Of a stretch of 30,407 nucleotides of DNA, positions 16,741-24,322 are shown piece after piece. The notes under the pieces were generated by a model. That model had not been told where the DNA came from, made no database searches, and saw nothing but the letters and a program-made list of their open reading frames with translations. The stretch covers positions 1 through 30,407 of the forward strand of contig CALBGO010000045.1 of assembly GCA_937894585.1 (NCBI GenBank), read 5' to 3'. The DNA is from an uncultured Eubacterium sp. Its GTDB lineage: Bacteria > Bacillota > Clostridia > Peptostreptococcales > Anaerovoracaceae. A program made the translations under genes and the position numbers. Position 1 is the stretch's first letter; every line of letters begins with the position of its first letter.

Positions 16741-17061
16741 ATGAGAATCAGAAAAGAAACCGATTTTGAAGAAAGCGGCATTGAGATGATTGCATCGGTA
16801 TCGGATGCGCTGGCTCACCCTGTCAGGCTGCGGCTGTTTCGCTATATTATGCAGTGCAACAAATCTATGGAGACCGTATGCAATAAGGATCTGGTCGCAA
16901 ATTTTGACTATGCGCAGGCAACCATTTCCCAGCACATGAAGAAACTGGTGCAGTCCGGCCTGGTAGAGGTCAAGAAGAAAGATAAGTTTTCCTACTACTA
17001 TGCAAACCTGGGTATATTGATGCAGTATATCAATATGACGAAAAAATATTCGGTGGTATAG
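16741..17061 (+). CDS. ArsR-type winged-helix regulator
   Basis: This 106-residue cytoplasmic DNA-binding protein is of the ArsR/SmtB-like class. The core is ALAHPVRLRLFRYIM (helix 1-2 region), NFDYAQATISQHMKKLVQSGLVEVKKKDKFSYYYA (recognition helix and beta wing). The canonical metal-binding ELCVCDL motif is absent, so a metal sensor of the classic type is unlikely. Two cysteines (in MQCNK and TVCNK) remain. GGAGG 10 bases upstream fixes the start at 16741; an earlier in-frame ATG at 16621 would lie across the promoter and is rejected. It sits between two regulatory genes and its target is unknown. Confidence 0.82.
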   Translation: MRIRKETDFEESGIEMIASVSDALAHPVRLRLFRYIMQCNKSMETVCNKDLVANFDYAQATISQHMKKLVQSGLVEVKKKDKFSYYYANLGILMQYINMTKKYSVV

Positions 17062-17097
17062 CCTTAACCGGATATGAAATTTGACAGTGGCAAAGAA

Positions 17098-17168
17098 AAA
17101 AGGAGCGGCCGCCGGCCGGCTTTAAGCATATTATCTGCTTTTAGTCCTGTTTTGCGGAAGCTCCTTTT
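17098..17168. terminator. Hairpin between converging ArsR and dimethylargininase-like genes
   Basis: AAAAGGAGC (17098-17106) pairs with GCTCCTTTT (17160-17168) around a long loop containing the GC-rich run GGCCGCCGGCCGGC. On the minus strand the stem is followed by a T-rich run, making it a good terminator for the leftward gene. Confidence 0.65.
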
Positions 17169-17213
17169 GATTTAGAAACATATTAAGTTATACTGAAATC
17201 TATGTCTGAAATA

Positions 17214-17987
17214 TTAAAATCTCAGAGACAGGCATGTCAGACTGCCGTCAATCTTTTTAAATTCACGGGTATTCATCGGAATAACAGGATAGCCAAGGTC
17301 TTTAATCAGCTGAATGGTCTTAGGGCAGTCCTCCGGAACCAGTACAGTGCCGTTAATATTAAGGCTGTTGATTGCATAGAGTTCTTCCGGGTCAATGACA
17401 TAACGGTTGAATTCGCTGAATGCAGCCATTTCGTTCATAACTGCGGAAACCAGCATATTATTGTTTTCAAGATAGATAACAAAATCTTTCAGATGGAGTC
17501 CTTCTGTTACAGGAACTGTCGTGGTGGTATATCCGAATTTTTCCGCAATGTCGCTGAACTGTTTTGCGCCTTCTTCATTGGTGCGGTCGGACAGTCCTAC
17601 GAAGAACCTTTTTCCAATCTGCATAACATCTCCGCCCTCCATAGTGCCCGGGGCTTCAATATGGAAAATTTGATCATCATTATAGAACTTTTGAATGGTG
17701 TGAATAATCTCGTGTTTTTCGCCGTTTCTGGAATCGGTAGCCGGATTTGTAATGATTGCAAATTCCGCGGTCACTACAGCAGGATCTTCCACAAAGCAGG
17801 AATCGGGATATCTTTCGTCCGCCTCCAGGTCGGTAACCTCCAGTCCTAAATCCCGAAGCGTCTGTACATATTTATCATGCTGCAAAACGGCGGCTTCGTA
17901 ATCGGGCGTTTCGTCGCAGAACATACCTGTGGTGATGCCGTCAATCAATGCTTTGCAGGGTTTTTTAGTAATCGCTTTTGTAAACAT
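17214..17987 (-). CDS. Dimethylarginine dimethylaminohydrolase-like (DDAH) protein
   Basis: This 257-residue guanidino hydrolase is of the DDAH type, which converts methylated arginine (or arginine-like guanidines) to citrulline plus an amine. Catalytic positions are visible: FVEDPAVV with Asp68, GTMEGGD with Glu117 and Asp120, His165 in GLHLKD, and the C-terminal nucleophile Cys252 in SLTCLSLRF. The length matches bacterial DDAH. An AGGAGG site lies just upstream of the ATG on the minus strand. It is divergent from LysR2 with an operator and overlapping promoters between, so LysR2 probably controls it. Citrulline could feed the ornithine pathway encoded to the right, but no ornithine carbamoyltransferase is visible here. 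Confidence 0.9.
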   Translation of the reverse strand: MFTKAITKKPCKALIDGITTGMFCDETPDYEAAVLQHDKYVQTLRDLGLEVTDLEADERYPDSCFVEDPAVVTAEFAIITNPATDSRNGEKHEIIHTIQKFYNDDQIFHIEAPGTMEGGDVMQIGKRFFVGLSDRTNEEGAKQFSDIAEKFGYTTTTVPVTEGLHLKDFVIYLENNNMLVSAVMNEMAAFSEFNRYVIDPEELYAINSLNINGTVLVPEDCPKTIQLIKDLGYPVIPMNTREFKKIDGSLTCLSLRF

Positions 17988-18082
17988 ATTTGTACCTCCT
18001 GTTTTCAGTCAGAATTTTAATCAGATGCAGAATCGGGCGGCTGCGGGGACGCTGCCGGAATGCCCGTTTTCCGCACAGAGAA

Positions 18083-18110
18083 TTGACTTTTCCTGTGATA
18101 AGGATATAAT
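18083..18110 (+). promoter_or_regulatory. Sigma-70 promoter of LysR2
   Basis: TTGACT (18083-18088) and the perfect TATAAT (18105-18110) are separated by 16 bases. Transcription would start near 18117, upstream of the palindrome at 18137, so LysR2 bound there could block its own gene. Confidence 0.7.
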
Positions 18111-18129
18111 AAAAGTTAATATTCGTCAA
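18101..18129 (-). promoter_or_regulatory. Sigma-70 promoter of the DDAH-like gene
   Basis: On the minus strand TTGACG (18129-18124) is followed after 17 bases by TATCCT (18106-18101). It overlaps the LysR2 promoter face to face. Confidence 0.55.
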
Positions 18130-18136
18130 ACGCAAA

Positions 18137-18160
18137 TTTATCATATATTCCATGAGTAAA
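18137..18160. promoter_or_regulatory. LysR2 operator
   Basis: TTTATCAT (18137-18144), a 7-base spacer and ATGAGTAAA (18152-18160) form an inverted repeat with the same arms and spacer as at 13558-13580. Its centre is about 54 bases upstream of the predicted DDAH-gene transcript start, a normal LysR activation distance. Confidence 0.65.
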
Positions 18161-18187
18161 AGTCATGTTTAAGAAAGGCGGCAGGAA

Positions 18188-19120
18188 ATGAATTTATCGC
18201 AGTATGAGGCTTTTGTCAAAGCGGCGGAGGCCGGTACAATCACAGAAGCGGCGGAAGAGCTGGGCTATACGCAGTCCGGTCTTACCCGGGCGCTGAATGC
18301 TTTGGAAAAACAGTGGCAGGTGCGGCTTCTCATGCGGGGAAGAAGCGGCGTGCAGCTAACTACGGAGGGTGAACTGCTCCTTCCGTATATCAGAACGGTG
18401 CTTCACGACCAGAGAAGGCTTTCCGAACGGATCGGGGAGATCAACGGGCTGCGCGAAGGGCTGATCCGGGTGGGAACTTTCAACAGTGTTTCTTCCCAGT
18501 GGCTGCCGGGTATGATCAAACGGTTTCAGGCGCAGTATCCGGCGATCCGTTTTGAGCTGCTCCACGGAACAGATACCCAGATTACCGGCTGGGTTGCCGA
18601 CGGCCGTGTGGATCTGGGCTTTGTGGCCTATCCGACCCGGGAGGAGTTTTCTTCGGATTTTCTGTACCGGGATCCGATCGTCAGCATTTTTGCAGAAGAC
18701 GATCCCCATTCTTCCATGGAAACTTTTCCGGTTTCAAAACTTGCAGAGCTGCCGTATATTGCGCTCAACGAAGGGGTAGAGGACGAGATCACGGCAATTT
18801 TAGATCAGAACCGGGTGCACCCGGAAGCGCGGTTTGTGGAGTGTGACGACCATGCTGTGCTTGCCATGGTGGAGCAGGGGCTGGGCATCAGCTTGATGTC
18901 TGTGATGATGCTGCAGGGATTTGACCGGAAGATCGCGGCGGTGCCGCTTGACCCGCCGGGATACCGGGATTTGGGAATCGCCTGCCGGGATCGCAGTATG
19001 CTGTCTGCGGCGGCGTCTGCATTTTATGACTGCGCCTGCAGCTGGGTCAGGGAAGAATATAAGACATACAGGAATACAGTCGATGCAAAAATATTTGCAC
19101 TTCCCGATGAAATAGTGTAA
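18188..19120 (+). CDS. LysR-family regulator (LysR2)
   Basis: This 310-residue LysR-type regulator has a winged helix at residues 1-60 (AAEELGYTQSGLTRALNALEKQ) and an effector-binding domain from about 90 to 285. It is a paralogue of LysR1 by shared segments such as GTFNSVSSQWLPGMIKRFQ and VADGRVDLGFVAYPTREE. The gene is visibly richer in G and C than its neighbours, including many CCG/GGG codons. The ribosome binding site is AAGGCGGCAGGAA. Its 3' end carries the TGCAAA-type palindrome and the -35 element of the downstream sigma-54 regulator, so coding and control overlap there. It most likely regulates the divergent DDAH-like gene. Confidence 0.92.
   Translation: MNLSQYEAFVKAAEAGTITEAAEELGYTQSGLTRALNALEKQWQVRLLMRGRSGVQLTTEGELLLPYIRTVLHDQRRLSERIGEINGLREGLIRVGTFNSVSSQWLPGMIKRFQAQYPAIRFELLHGTDTQITGWVADGRVDLGFVAYPTREEFSSDFLYRDPIVSIFAEDDPHSSMETFPVSKLAELPYIALNEGVEDEITAILDQNRVHPEARFVECDDHAVLAMVEQGLGISLMSVMMLQGFDRKIAAVPLDPPGYRDLGIACRDRSMLSAAASAFYDCACSWVREEYKTYRNTVDAKIFALPDEIV
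19084..19099. promoter_or_regulatory. TGCAAA-N4-TTTGCA palindrome over the -35 of the RocR-like gene
   Basis: TGCAAA (19084-19089), AATA, TTTGCA (19094-19099) is a perfect palindrome inside the 3' end of LysR2. It matches sites upstream of ord at 20621 and 20646. It overlaps the -35 TTGCAC of the promoter at 19095, which suggests autorepression by the RocR-like protein. Confidence 0.65.
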
Positions 19121-19123
19121 AAT
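19095..19123 (+). promoter_or_regulatory. Sigma-70 promoter of the RocR-like regulator
   Basis: TTGCAC (19095-19100) and TAAAAT (19118-19123) are 17 bases apart, upstream of the regulator gene. The -10 overlaps the LysR2 stop codon. Confidence 0.6.
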
Positions 19124-19156
19124 GGAAAGAGAGCAGGTTTTACCGGCAGCGAATCA

Positions 19157-20596
19157 ATGCCGGCAAAGCTGAATTTCCCATCGGATAAAAGGGGGACGGA
19201 GGATTTGAAAGCAGAAGAATACAAAAGCATATTAGAAGCACTGATCAATCTCATCGACATCGGCGTTTATGTGGTGGACGCAGACGGTGTGGGAATTTTT
19301 TATAATCAGGCCATGGCGGATATGGAGCAGATTCATATAGAAGATGTAGTCGGCAAGGAATTTTCCAAGGCGTTTCCGGGCGTTAAACTGACAGAAAGTA
19401 CTATGTATCAGGCGCTGAAGAAAAATATAGCAATCAGGCATAAACAGCAGTCTTATACGAATCTTTACGGTAAAGAAATAGCAACGATTAACAGTACCGT
19501 GCCTGTGGAATACGGCGGCAGAGTGATTGCAGCCGTTGAAGTTGCAAAAGATGTAACCAATATCCGCTCTATGAGTGACACCATTTTGAAACTGCAGCAG
19601 AAGGAAATGAATCCGGAGGAAGCCGAACCGAGAATCAGAAAATACACTTTTGATGATATTATCGGACAGAGTCCCCTGTTTTCGGCAGCTCTGGAAAGAG
19701 CAAAGCGGGCTGCGGGCAGTAATGCTTCGGTTTTTATTTACGGAGAGACCGGAACCGGTAAGGAGCTTGTTGCGCAGAGTATCCATTATGCCAGCAGGCG
19801 CAGAAAAAAGCCGTTTTTGGCGCAGAACTGTGCAGCCCTTCCGGAATCCCTGCTTGAAGGCATTCTTTTCGGAACTGCAAAGGGCGGATTTACGGGAGCT
19901 ACAGACAGAGCCGGGCTTTTTGAACAGGCTAACGGCGGAACCCTGCTTTTAGACGAAATCAATTCTATGCCTTATGAGCTTCAGAGCAAACTTTTGCGTG
20001 TACTTCAGGAGGACTATATCCGTAGGGTCGGCGGAACCAGGGATATTCCGATTGATGTACGGATTATTGCGACGGTCAATGAACCGCCGGAAAAACTGAT
20101 GCAGGAAGGAAAGCTGCGGAAGGACCTTTTTTATCGCTTAAATGTGGTAAATATTGCAATCCCGCCTCTTCGCAGCAGACGGGATGATATTCCGATTCTG
20201 GCTGAAAAGCTTTTGGAAAAACACAACGAGCGTTTTTCTAAAGAACTGTGGATGATTTCAGAACATGCGATGCAGCGCCTTTTGGAATACGATTACCCGG
20301 GAAATGTGCGGGAACTGGAAAACATTATTATGCAGTCTGTTTCTATGGCAGATCGGGAACATATTTTGTCGGAAAAACTTCTGCAGATGCCTATGCAGGT
20401 TCATGCGATCGGAGAAGATGTTGAAAAATGGGACAGAAAGGGTCCTTTGAATGAATATCTTGCAAATCTGGAGAAAGAAATTATTCGCGAAGTTATGATT
20501 TCTGAAGGCGGAAATATTTCGAAGACTGCGGAGGTGCTTCATATTAAGAGGCAGACTTTGCAGCACAAATTAAAGAAATATGGAATAAATGGATGA
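19157..20596 (+). CDS. RocR-like sigma-54 activator of the ornithine cluster (EBP2)
   Basis: This 479-residue enhancer-binding protein has a PAS sensor (about 24-130), an AAA+ domain (about 165-395) and a C-terminal Fis-type helix-turn-helix (about 430-479, GGNISKTAEVLHIKRQTLQHKLKKYG). Walker A is GETGTGKE (196-203), and the sigma-54-contacting loop reads GGFTGA (233-238) instead of GAFTGA. Architecture resembles RocR, the arginine/ornithine catabolism activator. The ATG at 19157 has no clear ribosome binding site. A TTG at 19205, preceded by GGGGGACGGAGGA, is a serious alternative start and would remove 16 residues lying before the PAS domain. It is followed by the ord promoter region and almost certainly activates it. 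Confidence 0.9.
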   Translation: MPAKLNFPSDKRGTEDLKAEEYKSILEALINLIDIGVYVVDADGVGIFYNQAMADMEQIHIEDVVGKEFSKAFPGVKLTESTMYQALKKNIAIRHKQQSYTNLYGKEIATINSTVPVEYGGRVIAAVEVAKDVTNIRSMSDTILKLQQKEMNPEEAEPRIRKYTFDDIIGQSPLFSAALERAKRAAGSNASVFIYGETGTGKELVAQSIHYASRRRKKPFLAQNCAALPESLLEGILFGTAKGGFTGATDRAGLFEQANGGTLLLDEINSMPYELQSKLLRVLQEDYIRRVGGTRDIPIDVRIIATVNEPPEKLMQEGKLRKDLFYRLNVVNIAIPPLRSRRDDIPILAEKLLEKHNERFSKELWMISEHAMQRLLEYDYPGNVRELENIIMQSVSMADREHILSEKLLQMPMQVHAIGEDVEKWDRKGPLNEYLANLEKEIIREVMISEGGNISKTAEVLHIKRQTLQHKLKKYGING

Positions 20597-20620
20597 TCGT
20601 GCTGCCGATTGGAAGACAAT

Positions 20621-20642
20621 ATATGCAAAAGTATTTGCATAT
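20621..20642. promoter_or_regulatory. Upstream activator site 1 for ord
   Basis: Perfect 9-base inverted arms, ATATGCAAA (20621-20629) and TTTGCATAT (20634-20642), are separated by 4 bases. The site is about 180 bases upstream of the sigma-54 promoter. Confidence 0.75.
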
Positions 20643-20645
20643 AAA

Positions 20646-20663
20646 GCGCAAAATAATTTGCAC
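20646..20663. promoter_or_regulatory. Upstream activator site 2 for ord
   Basis: GCGCAAA (20646-20652), ATAA, TTTGCAC (20657-20663) repeats the GCAAA-N4-TTTGC core of site 1, 25 bases centre to centre. Looser half-sites occur around 20709-20770. Confidence 0.65.
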
Positions 20664-20807
20664 ACCCCATAATTTTATTGAAAAAGTAGAAATAAATACC
20701 AAATATATTTTTGCGAAAAACAGGATTTTTATGCAGAAATTGCGTATAAACCCTGCTTTTTTATGCAAAGCTATGTTTTTTTGGTATCCTGTATACATCA
20801 AAGCTAT

Positions 20808-20823
20808 TGGCATAGTTGTTGCT
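20808..20823 (+). promoter_or_regulatory. Sigma-54 promoter (-24/-12) of the ornithine cluster
   Basis: TGGCATAGTTGTTGCT has GG and GC exactly 12 bases apart and matches the sigma-54 consensus almost fully. It lies 81 bases before ord, giving a leader of about 70 bases. The 307-base gap 20597-20903 is thus fully regulatory. Confidence 0.88.
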
Positions 20824-20903
20824 TTAATTACTGGTATAGCACAAAAGTGCTGACTTACTTAAGTAATCGTTAATTTCATTTATTAAAAAGGAGAGAAAAG
20901 CAA

Positions 20904-21965
20904 ATGAAAAATGTAAAAGTAATCCTTTGGGGATTAGGCGCTATGGGCGGCGGAATCGGTAAAATGCTGGTTAAAAAAGAAGGCGTTGACATCGTTGGCG
21001 CAATCGATATCGGCGCTAAAATCGGCAAGAGCTTATATGAAGTAGTTCCCGGCATCGAAAGAGGCGACAGAGAAGATGTTATTGTTGGAACTCCTGAAGA
21101 TGTAATCAAACCGGGTTCTGCTGATATCGTAGTAGTATGCACAAACTCCTTCACTAAAGATGTATATGACAAGCTTGTTTTCGTTATGGAAAGAGGCATC
21201 AATGTTATCACTTCTGCAGAAGAAATGGCTTATCCGCAGGCTCAGGAACCGCAGCTGGCTAAGCAGCTGGACGAAATCGCTAAGAAAAACGGCGTAACAG
21301 TTCTGGGTACAGGTATCAACCCTGGTCTGATTATGGACTTGTTAGTAATTCTGTGGACCGGTGCATGCGAAACTGTTGACCACATCGTTTCCAGAAGAGT
21401 TAACAGCTTATCCCCGTTCGGACCTGCAGTAATGGAAGAACAGGGTATCGGTATGGGAGTTGCTGATTTCGAAAAGAGAAAAGCAGAAGGAACTATGGCA
21501 GGTCATGTTGGTTTTGCTGAATCTGTTGGCATGATCTGCGAAGCTTTAGGTTGGGATCTGGAAAAATTCGAACAGGATATGGAACCGATCGTAACAGATG
21601 TAGACAGAAAATCTCCTTACGGATTTGCTGCTGCCGGCCAGGTTGCAGGCGTAGCAATGAAGGGCTGGGGTACTGTTGACGGCGAAGTTAAGATTGAAAT
21701 GGATCACCCGCAGCAGATCGAACCTGAACAGGTTGGCGTATTCACAGGCGACTATGTAGAAATCAAGGGTAACCCTCCTGTAAATATGGCTAATACTCCG
21801 GAAATCGAAGGCGGTATCGGAACTATGGCTATGATTATGAACTGTATTCCGCATGTAATCAACGCAAGACCTGGTCTTAAGACTATGATCGACATTCCGG
21901 TTCCTCATGCAATCATGGGCGACATGAGAAAGATGATCGAAGAAGAATGCAAATTAGTAAAATAA
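20904..21965 (+). CDS. ord: 2,4-diaminopentanoate dehydrogenase
   Basis: This 353-residue NAD(P)-dependent enzyme oxidatively deaminates (2R,4S)-2,4-diaminopentanoate to 2-amino-4-oxopentanoate, the step after the ornithine mutase in oxidative ornithine fermentation. A Rossmann dinucleotide fold begins at residue 4 (VKVILWGLGAMGGGIG), followed by VVVCTNSFT and GTGINPGLIMDLL, both characteristic of the dihydrodipicolinate-reductase-like Ord family. Length matches known Ord proteins. AAAAAGGAGAG precedes the ATG. It is the first gene behind the sigma-54 promoter, and its codon use is narrow (GAA, AGA and CTG dominate), as in the following genes, consistent with high expression. Confidence 0.93.
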   Translation: MKNVKVILWGLGAMGGGIGKMLVKKEGVDIVGAIDIGAKIGKSLYEVVPGIERGDREDVIVGTPEDVIKPGSADIVVVCTNSFTKDVYDKLVFVMERGINVITSAEEMAYPQAQEPQLAKQLDEIAKKNGVTVLGTGINPGLIMDLLVILWTGACETVDHIVSRRVNSLSPFGPAVMEEQGIGMGVADFEKRKAEGTMAGHVGFAESVGMICEALGWDLEKFEQDMEPIVTDVDRKSPYGFAAAGQVAGVAMKGWGTVDGEVKIEMDHPQQIEPEQVGVFTGDYVEIKGNPPVNMANTPEIEGGIGTMAMIMNCIPHVINARPGLKTMIDIPVPHAIMGDMRKMIEEECKLVK

Positions 21966-21998
21966 TCTGCCTGTAATTAAAAAATTGTAATCAAAAAT

Positions 21999-22122
21999 CA
22001 GCCTTGTTTCAGCCGTTTGTTCCTAATTCGGAAAAAGTGCGGCGCTTTTGTCTCGTATGGACAAGCGGATAACCGGCTTGTCCGGGATTTTTCGTTTTTT
22101 CTCAGACGGCTGACAGGCTTAT
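21999..22122 (+). terminator. Structured spacer/attenuator between ord and ortA
   Basis: GGACAAGC (22059-22066) pairs with GCTTGTCC (22076-22083), followed by T-rich sequence ending in TTTTTT. An outer pairing of CAGCCGT (22010s) with ACGGCTG (around 22106-22112), plus AGCC/GGCT, encloses it. It may partly terminate transcription after ord. No gene is seen in 21966-22207. Confidence 0.5.
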
Positions 22123-22207
22123 CAAAGCCTCCGCGGACTGCCTTTGGTTTGCTGTGGGGCATCGGGCGTTTTACGGCGTCTATTAATTAGGTAGGAGATG
22201 ATTATAA

Positions 22208-22507
22208 ATGGTTAAAAAAGGAGAATGGGTGCGTATTCATTCTATCGTACTCAAAGCAGAAGAAAGAACTGCTAAGATTCCTGAAGATACACAGAAATGC
22301 GACTTGCAGATGTGGACAAAGGGAACTCTGCAGGAAGATGCAGAAATCGGCGATGTAGTAACTGTTAAAACTGCATGCGGTCGTATGGAAAAAGGCACTC
22401 TGATTGAAGAGCATCCTTACTATACACACAGCTATGGCAAATTTGTCCCTGAAATCATCGAGATTGACAAACAGCTGAGAGAAATCATGTTTGGAGGTGA
22501 CAAATAA
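22208..22507 (+). CDS. ortA: 2-amino-4-oxopentanoate thiolase, alpha subunit
   Basis: This 99-residue small subunit of the PLP-dependent thiolase OrtAB, with CoA, cleaves 2-amino-4-oxopentanoate to D-alanine and acetyl-CoA. The sequence starts VKKGEWVRIHSIVLKAEERTAKIPEDTQKCDLQMW and contains TACGRMEKGTLIEEHPYYTHSYG, typical of OrtA. The size is as expected. Its stop overlaps the ortB start by one base (TAATG), which indicates translational coupling. The GGTAGGAGATG upstream serves as ribosome binding site. Confidence 0.92.
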   Translation: MVKKGEWVRIHSIVLKAEERTAKIPEDTQKCDLQMWTKGTLQEDAEIGDVVTVKTACGRMEKGTLIEEHPYYTHSYGKFVPEIIEIDKQLREIMFGGDK

Positions 22508-23922
22508 TGGCATTAGCAAAAGATTATGATTCCGTAATGGGAAGATCCAACGAGATTCAGAGAAAAGCACTGGGTCTGGACTATGAAGAATTTGAATCCG
22601 GCTCTGTAGCGTTTGACTATGAAGCTTTGATGAAATCCACAGGATATACATTGGAAGAGGTTGCAAAGATTCAGGCAAGAACAGCAGTAGGAAATACTCC
22701 GCTGATCGAGCTCAGAAACCTTTCCGCTCTGGCAAGAAAATATGCGCAGCCGGGCAAAGGCGCAAGAATTTTCGCAAAAGACGAGGCTGCAAACGCTTCC
22801 GGCTCCTTCAAGGCAAGAAGAGCTGCTTGTGCGGTTGCTCATGCCAAGAAGCTGGGATATAAAGGCGTTATCGCTGCAACTTCCGGTAACTACGGCGCTG
22901 CAGTTGCTTCTCAGGCAGCTATGCAGGGTCTGGAATGCATCATCGTGCAGGAATGCTATGACTCTCACGGCGTTGGACAGCCTGAAATCGTAGAAAAGGC
23001 AAGAAAGTGCGAAGCTTACGGCGCTGAAGTTATTCAGCTGACTGTAGGTCCTGAACTGTTCTATACATTCCTGTCCGTACTGGAAGATACAGGATACTTT
23101 AATGCTTCTCTGTATTCTCCATTCGGTATTGCCGGTGTTGAAACATTAGGATATGAAATCGCAATGCAGTGCCGCGAACTGGTTGGAAAAGACCCTGACA
23201 TGGTAGTCTGCACCAATGCAGGCGGCGGTATGATGACCGGTACAGCAAGAGGGCTGCTCAAGGCAGGCTGCGTTGATACTGAAATGGTGGCTGCATCTAT
23301 CGATCTGACAGGACTGCATATGGCTTCTGACGAACAGTTCAACAAGAAGTCCTGCACAACAGGTCACACCGGTTTCGGCGTACCTTATGCAACCGATCCG
23401 GATCACTCCGATGTGCCTCGTTCCGCTGCAAGACCGCTGCGTTACATGGATCGTTATGTAACTGTAACGCAGGGTGAAGTTATGTATATGACAGAAGCGC
23501 TTGCTAACCTGGAAGGTATCGAAAGAGGTCCTGCAGGGAATACCGCACTGGCTGCAGCATTCTCTTTAGCGCAGGAACTGCCTGAAGATGCAGTACTGGT
23601 TATCAGTGAAACTGAATACACGGGTGCTGGCAAACACATTCAGCCGCAGCTTTCCTTCGCAAGAGACAATGGTATTGAGATCAAATTCGGCAATCCTGCT
23701 GAAGAAGATAAGCCGGGCGTAAATATTGTATTACCTGCAAACCCTGGTCTGATCAAGCATAAAGAAGCAGATATCACCCACTTCAGAAAATCCTTAATCA
23801 AGAAGGCTGTTAAAAAAGCCGGCGTTGACAAGGTGACTGACGCAGATATCGAATTCCTGGTTGCAGAAACAAAGACAGATACAGACTTCGTAAAAGCTGC
23901 ATTAGCAGAACTGGGACTGTAA
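22507..23922 (+). CDS. ortB: 2-amino-4-oxopentanoate thiolase, beta subunit
   Basis: This 471-residue catalytic subunit of OrtAB is a fold-type II PLP enzyme related to threonine synthase/tryptophan synthase beta. The Schiff-base lysine is Lys102 in NASGSFKARRAA, and a phosphate-binding glycine run appears in CTNAGGGMMTGTARG. With OrtA it performs thiolytic cleavage to D-alanine and acetyl-CoA in the cytoplasm. GGAGGTGAC inside the ortA end provides the ribosome binding site. It is followed by oraS after 30 bases. Confidence 0.93.
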   Translation: MALAKDYDSVMGRSNEIQRKALGLDYEEFESGSVAFDYEALMKSTGYTLEEVAKIQARTAVGNTPLIELRNLSALARKYAQPGKGARIFAKDEAANASGSFKARRAACAVAHAKKLGYKGVIAATSGNYGAAVASQAAMQGLECIIVQECYDSHGVGQPEIVEKARKCEAYGAEVIQLTVGPELFYTFLSVLEDTGYFNASLYSPFGIAGVETLGYEIAMQCRELVGKDPDMVVCTNAGGGMMTGTARGLLKAGCVDTEMVAASIDLTGLHMASDEQFNKKSCTTGHTGFGVPYATDPDHSDVPRSAARPLRYMDRYVTVTQGEVMYMTEALANLEGIERGPAGNTALAAAFSLAQELPEDAVLVISETEYTGAGKHIQPQLSFARDNGIEIKFGNPAEEDKPGVNIVLPANPGLIKHKEADITHFRKSLIKKAVKKAGVDKVTDADIEFLVAETKTDTDFVKAALAELGL

Positions 23923-23952
23923 TATCTTTAATTTATAAAGGAGACTAAAAGA

Positions 23953-24321
23953 ATGAAAAGAGCTGACGATTTCGCAGAAAGAAGAAAGCATATCGCAAAC
24001 TTATCTGACGAAGAACTTTATGACAAATTCTGGGAACTGACTGCCCAGGTAGTTGATCCTCTTCTTGAATTAGGAAGAAAGAATACAACTCCTTCCGTTG
24101 AAAGAGCTGTACTTCTGAGAATGGGCGTATCCTCTCTGGATACACAGAAAATCGTGGAAGGCGCAATGGACAGAGGTCTGATGGGACACGGAACAGGCCA
24201 TGTTGTTTATGCAATTTCCAAAGAAAAAGGTATCTCCATTAAAGAAGCAAGTGAAAAGCTGGCTCAGGGAGAATACTGGGACGATGCTGTAGAATATTTC
24301 AAGAAGAAGGAGGCTAAATAA
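23953..24321 (+). CDS. oraS: D-ornithine 4,5-aminomutase, small subunit
   Basis: This 122-residue small subunit of the adenosylcobalamin- and PLP-dependent D-ornithine 4,5-aminomutase has about the known length of OraS in Acetoanaerobium sticklandii. Recognisable segments are NLSDEELYDKFWELTAQVVDPLLELG and MDRGLMGHGTGHVVYAISKEKG. It forms the heterodimeric mutase with OraE, whose start codon begins two bases after the oraS stop codon. AAAGGAG is the ribosome binding site. Confidence 0.93.
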   Translation: MKRADDFAERRKHIANLSDEELYDKFWELTAQVVDPLLELGRKNTTPSVERAVLLRMGVSSLDTQKIVEGAMDRGLMGHGTGHVVYAISKEKGISIKEASEKLAQGEYWDDAVEYFKKKEAK

Positions 24322-24322
24322 G

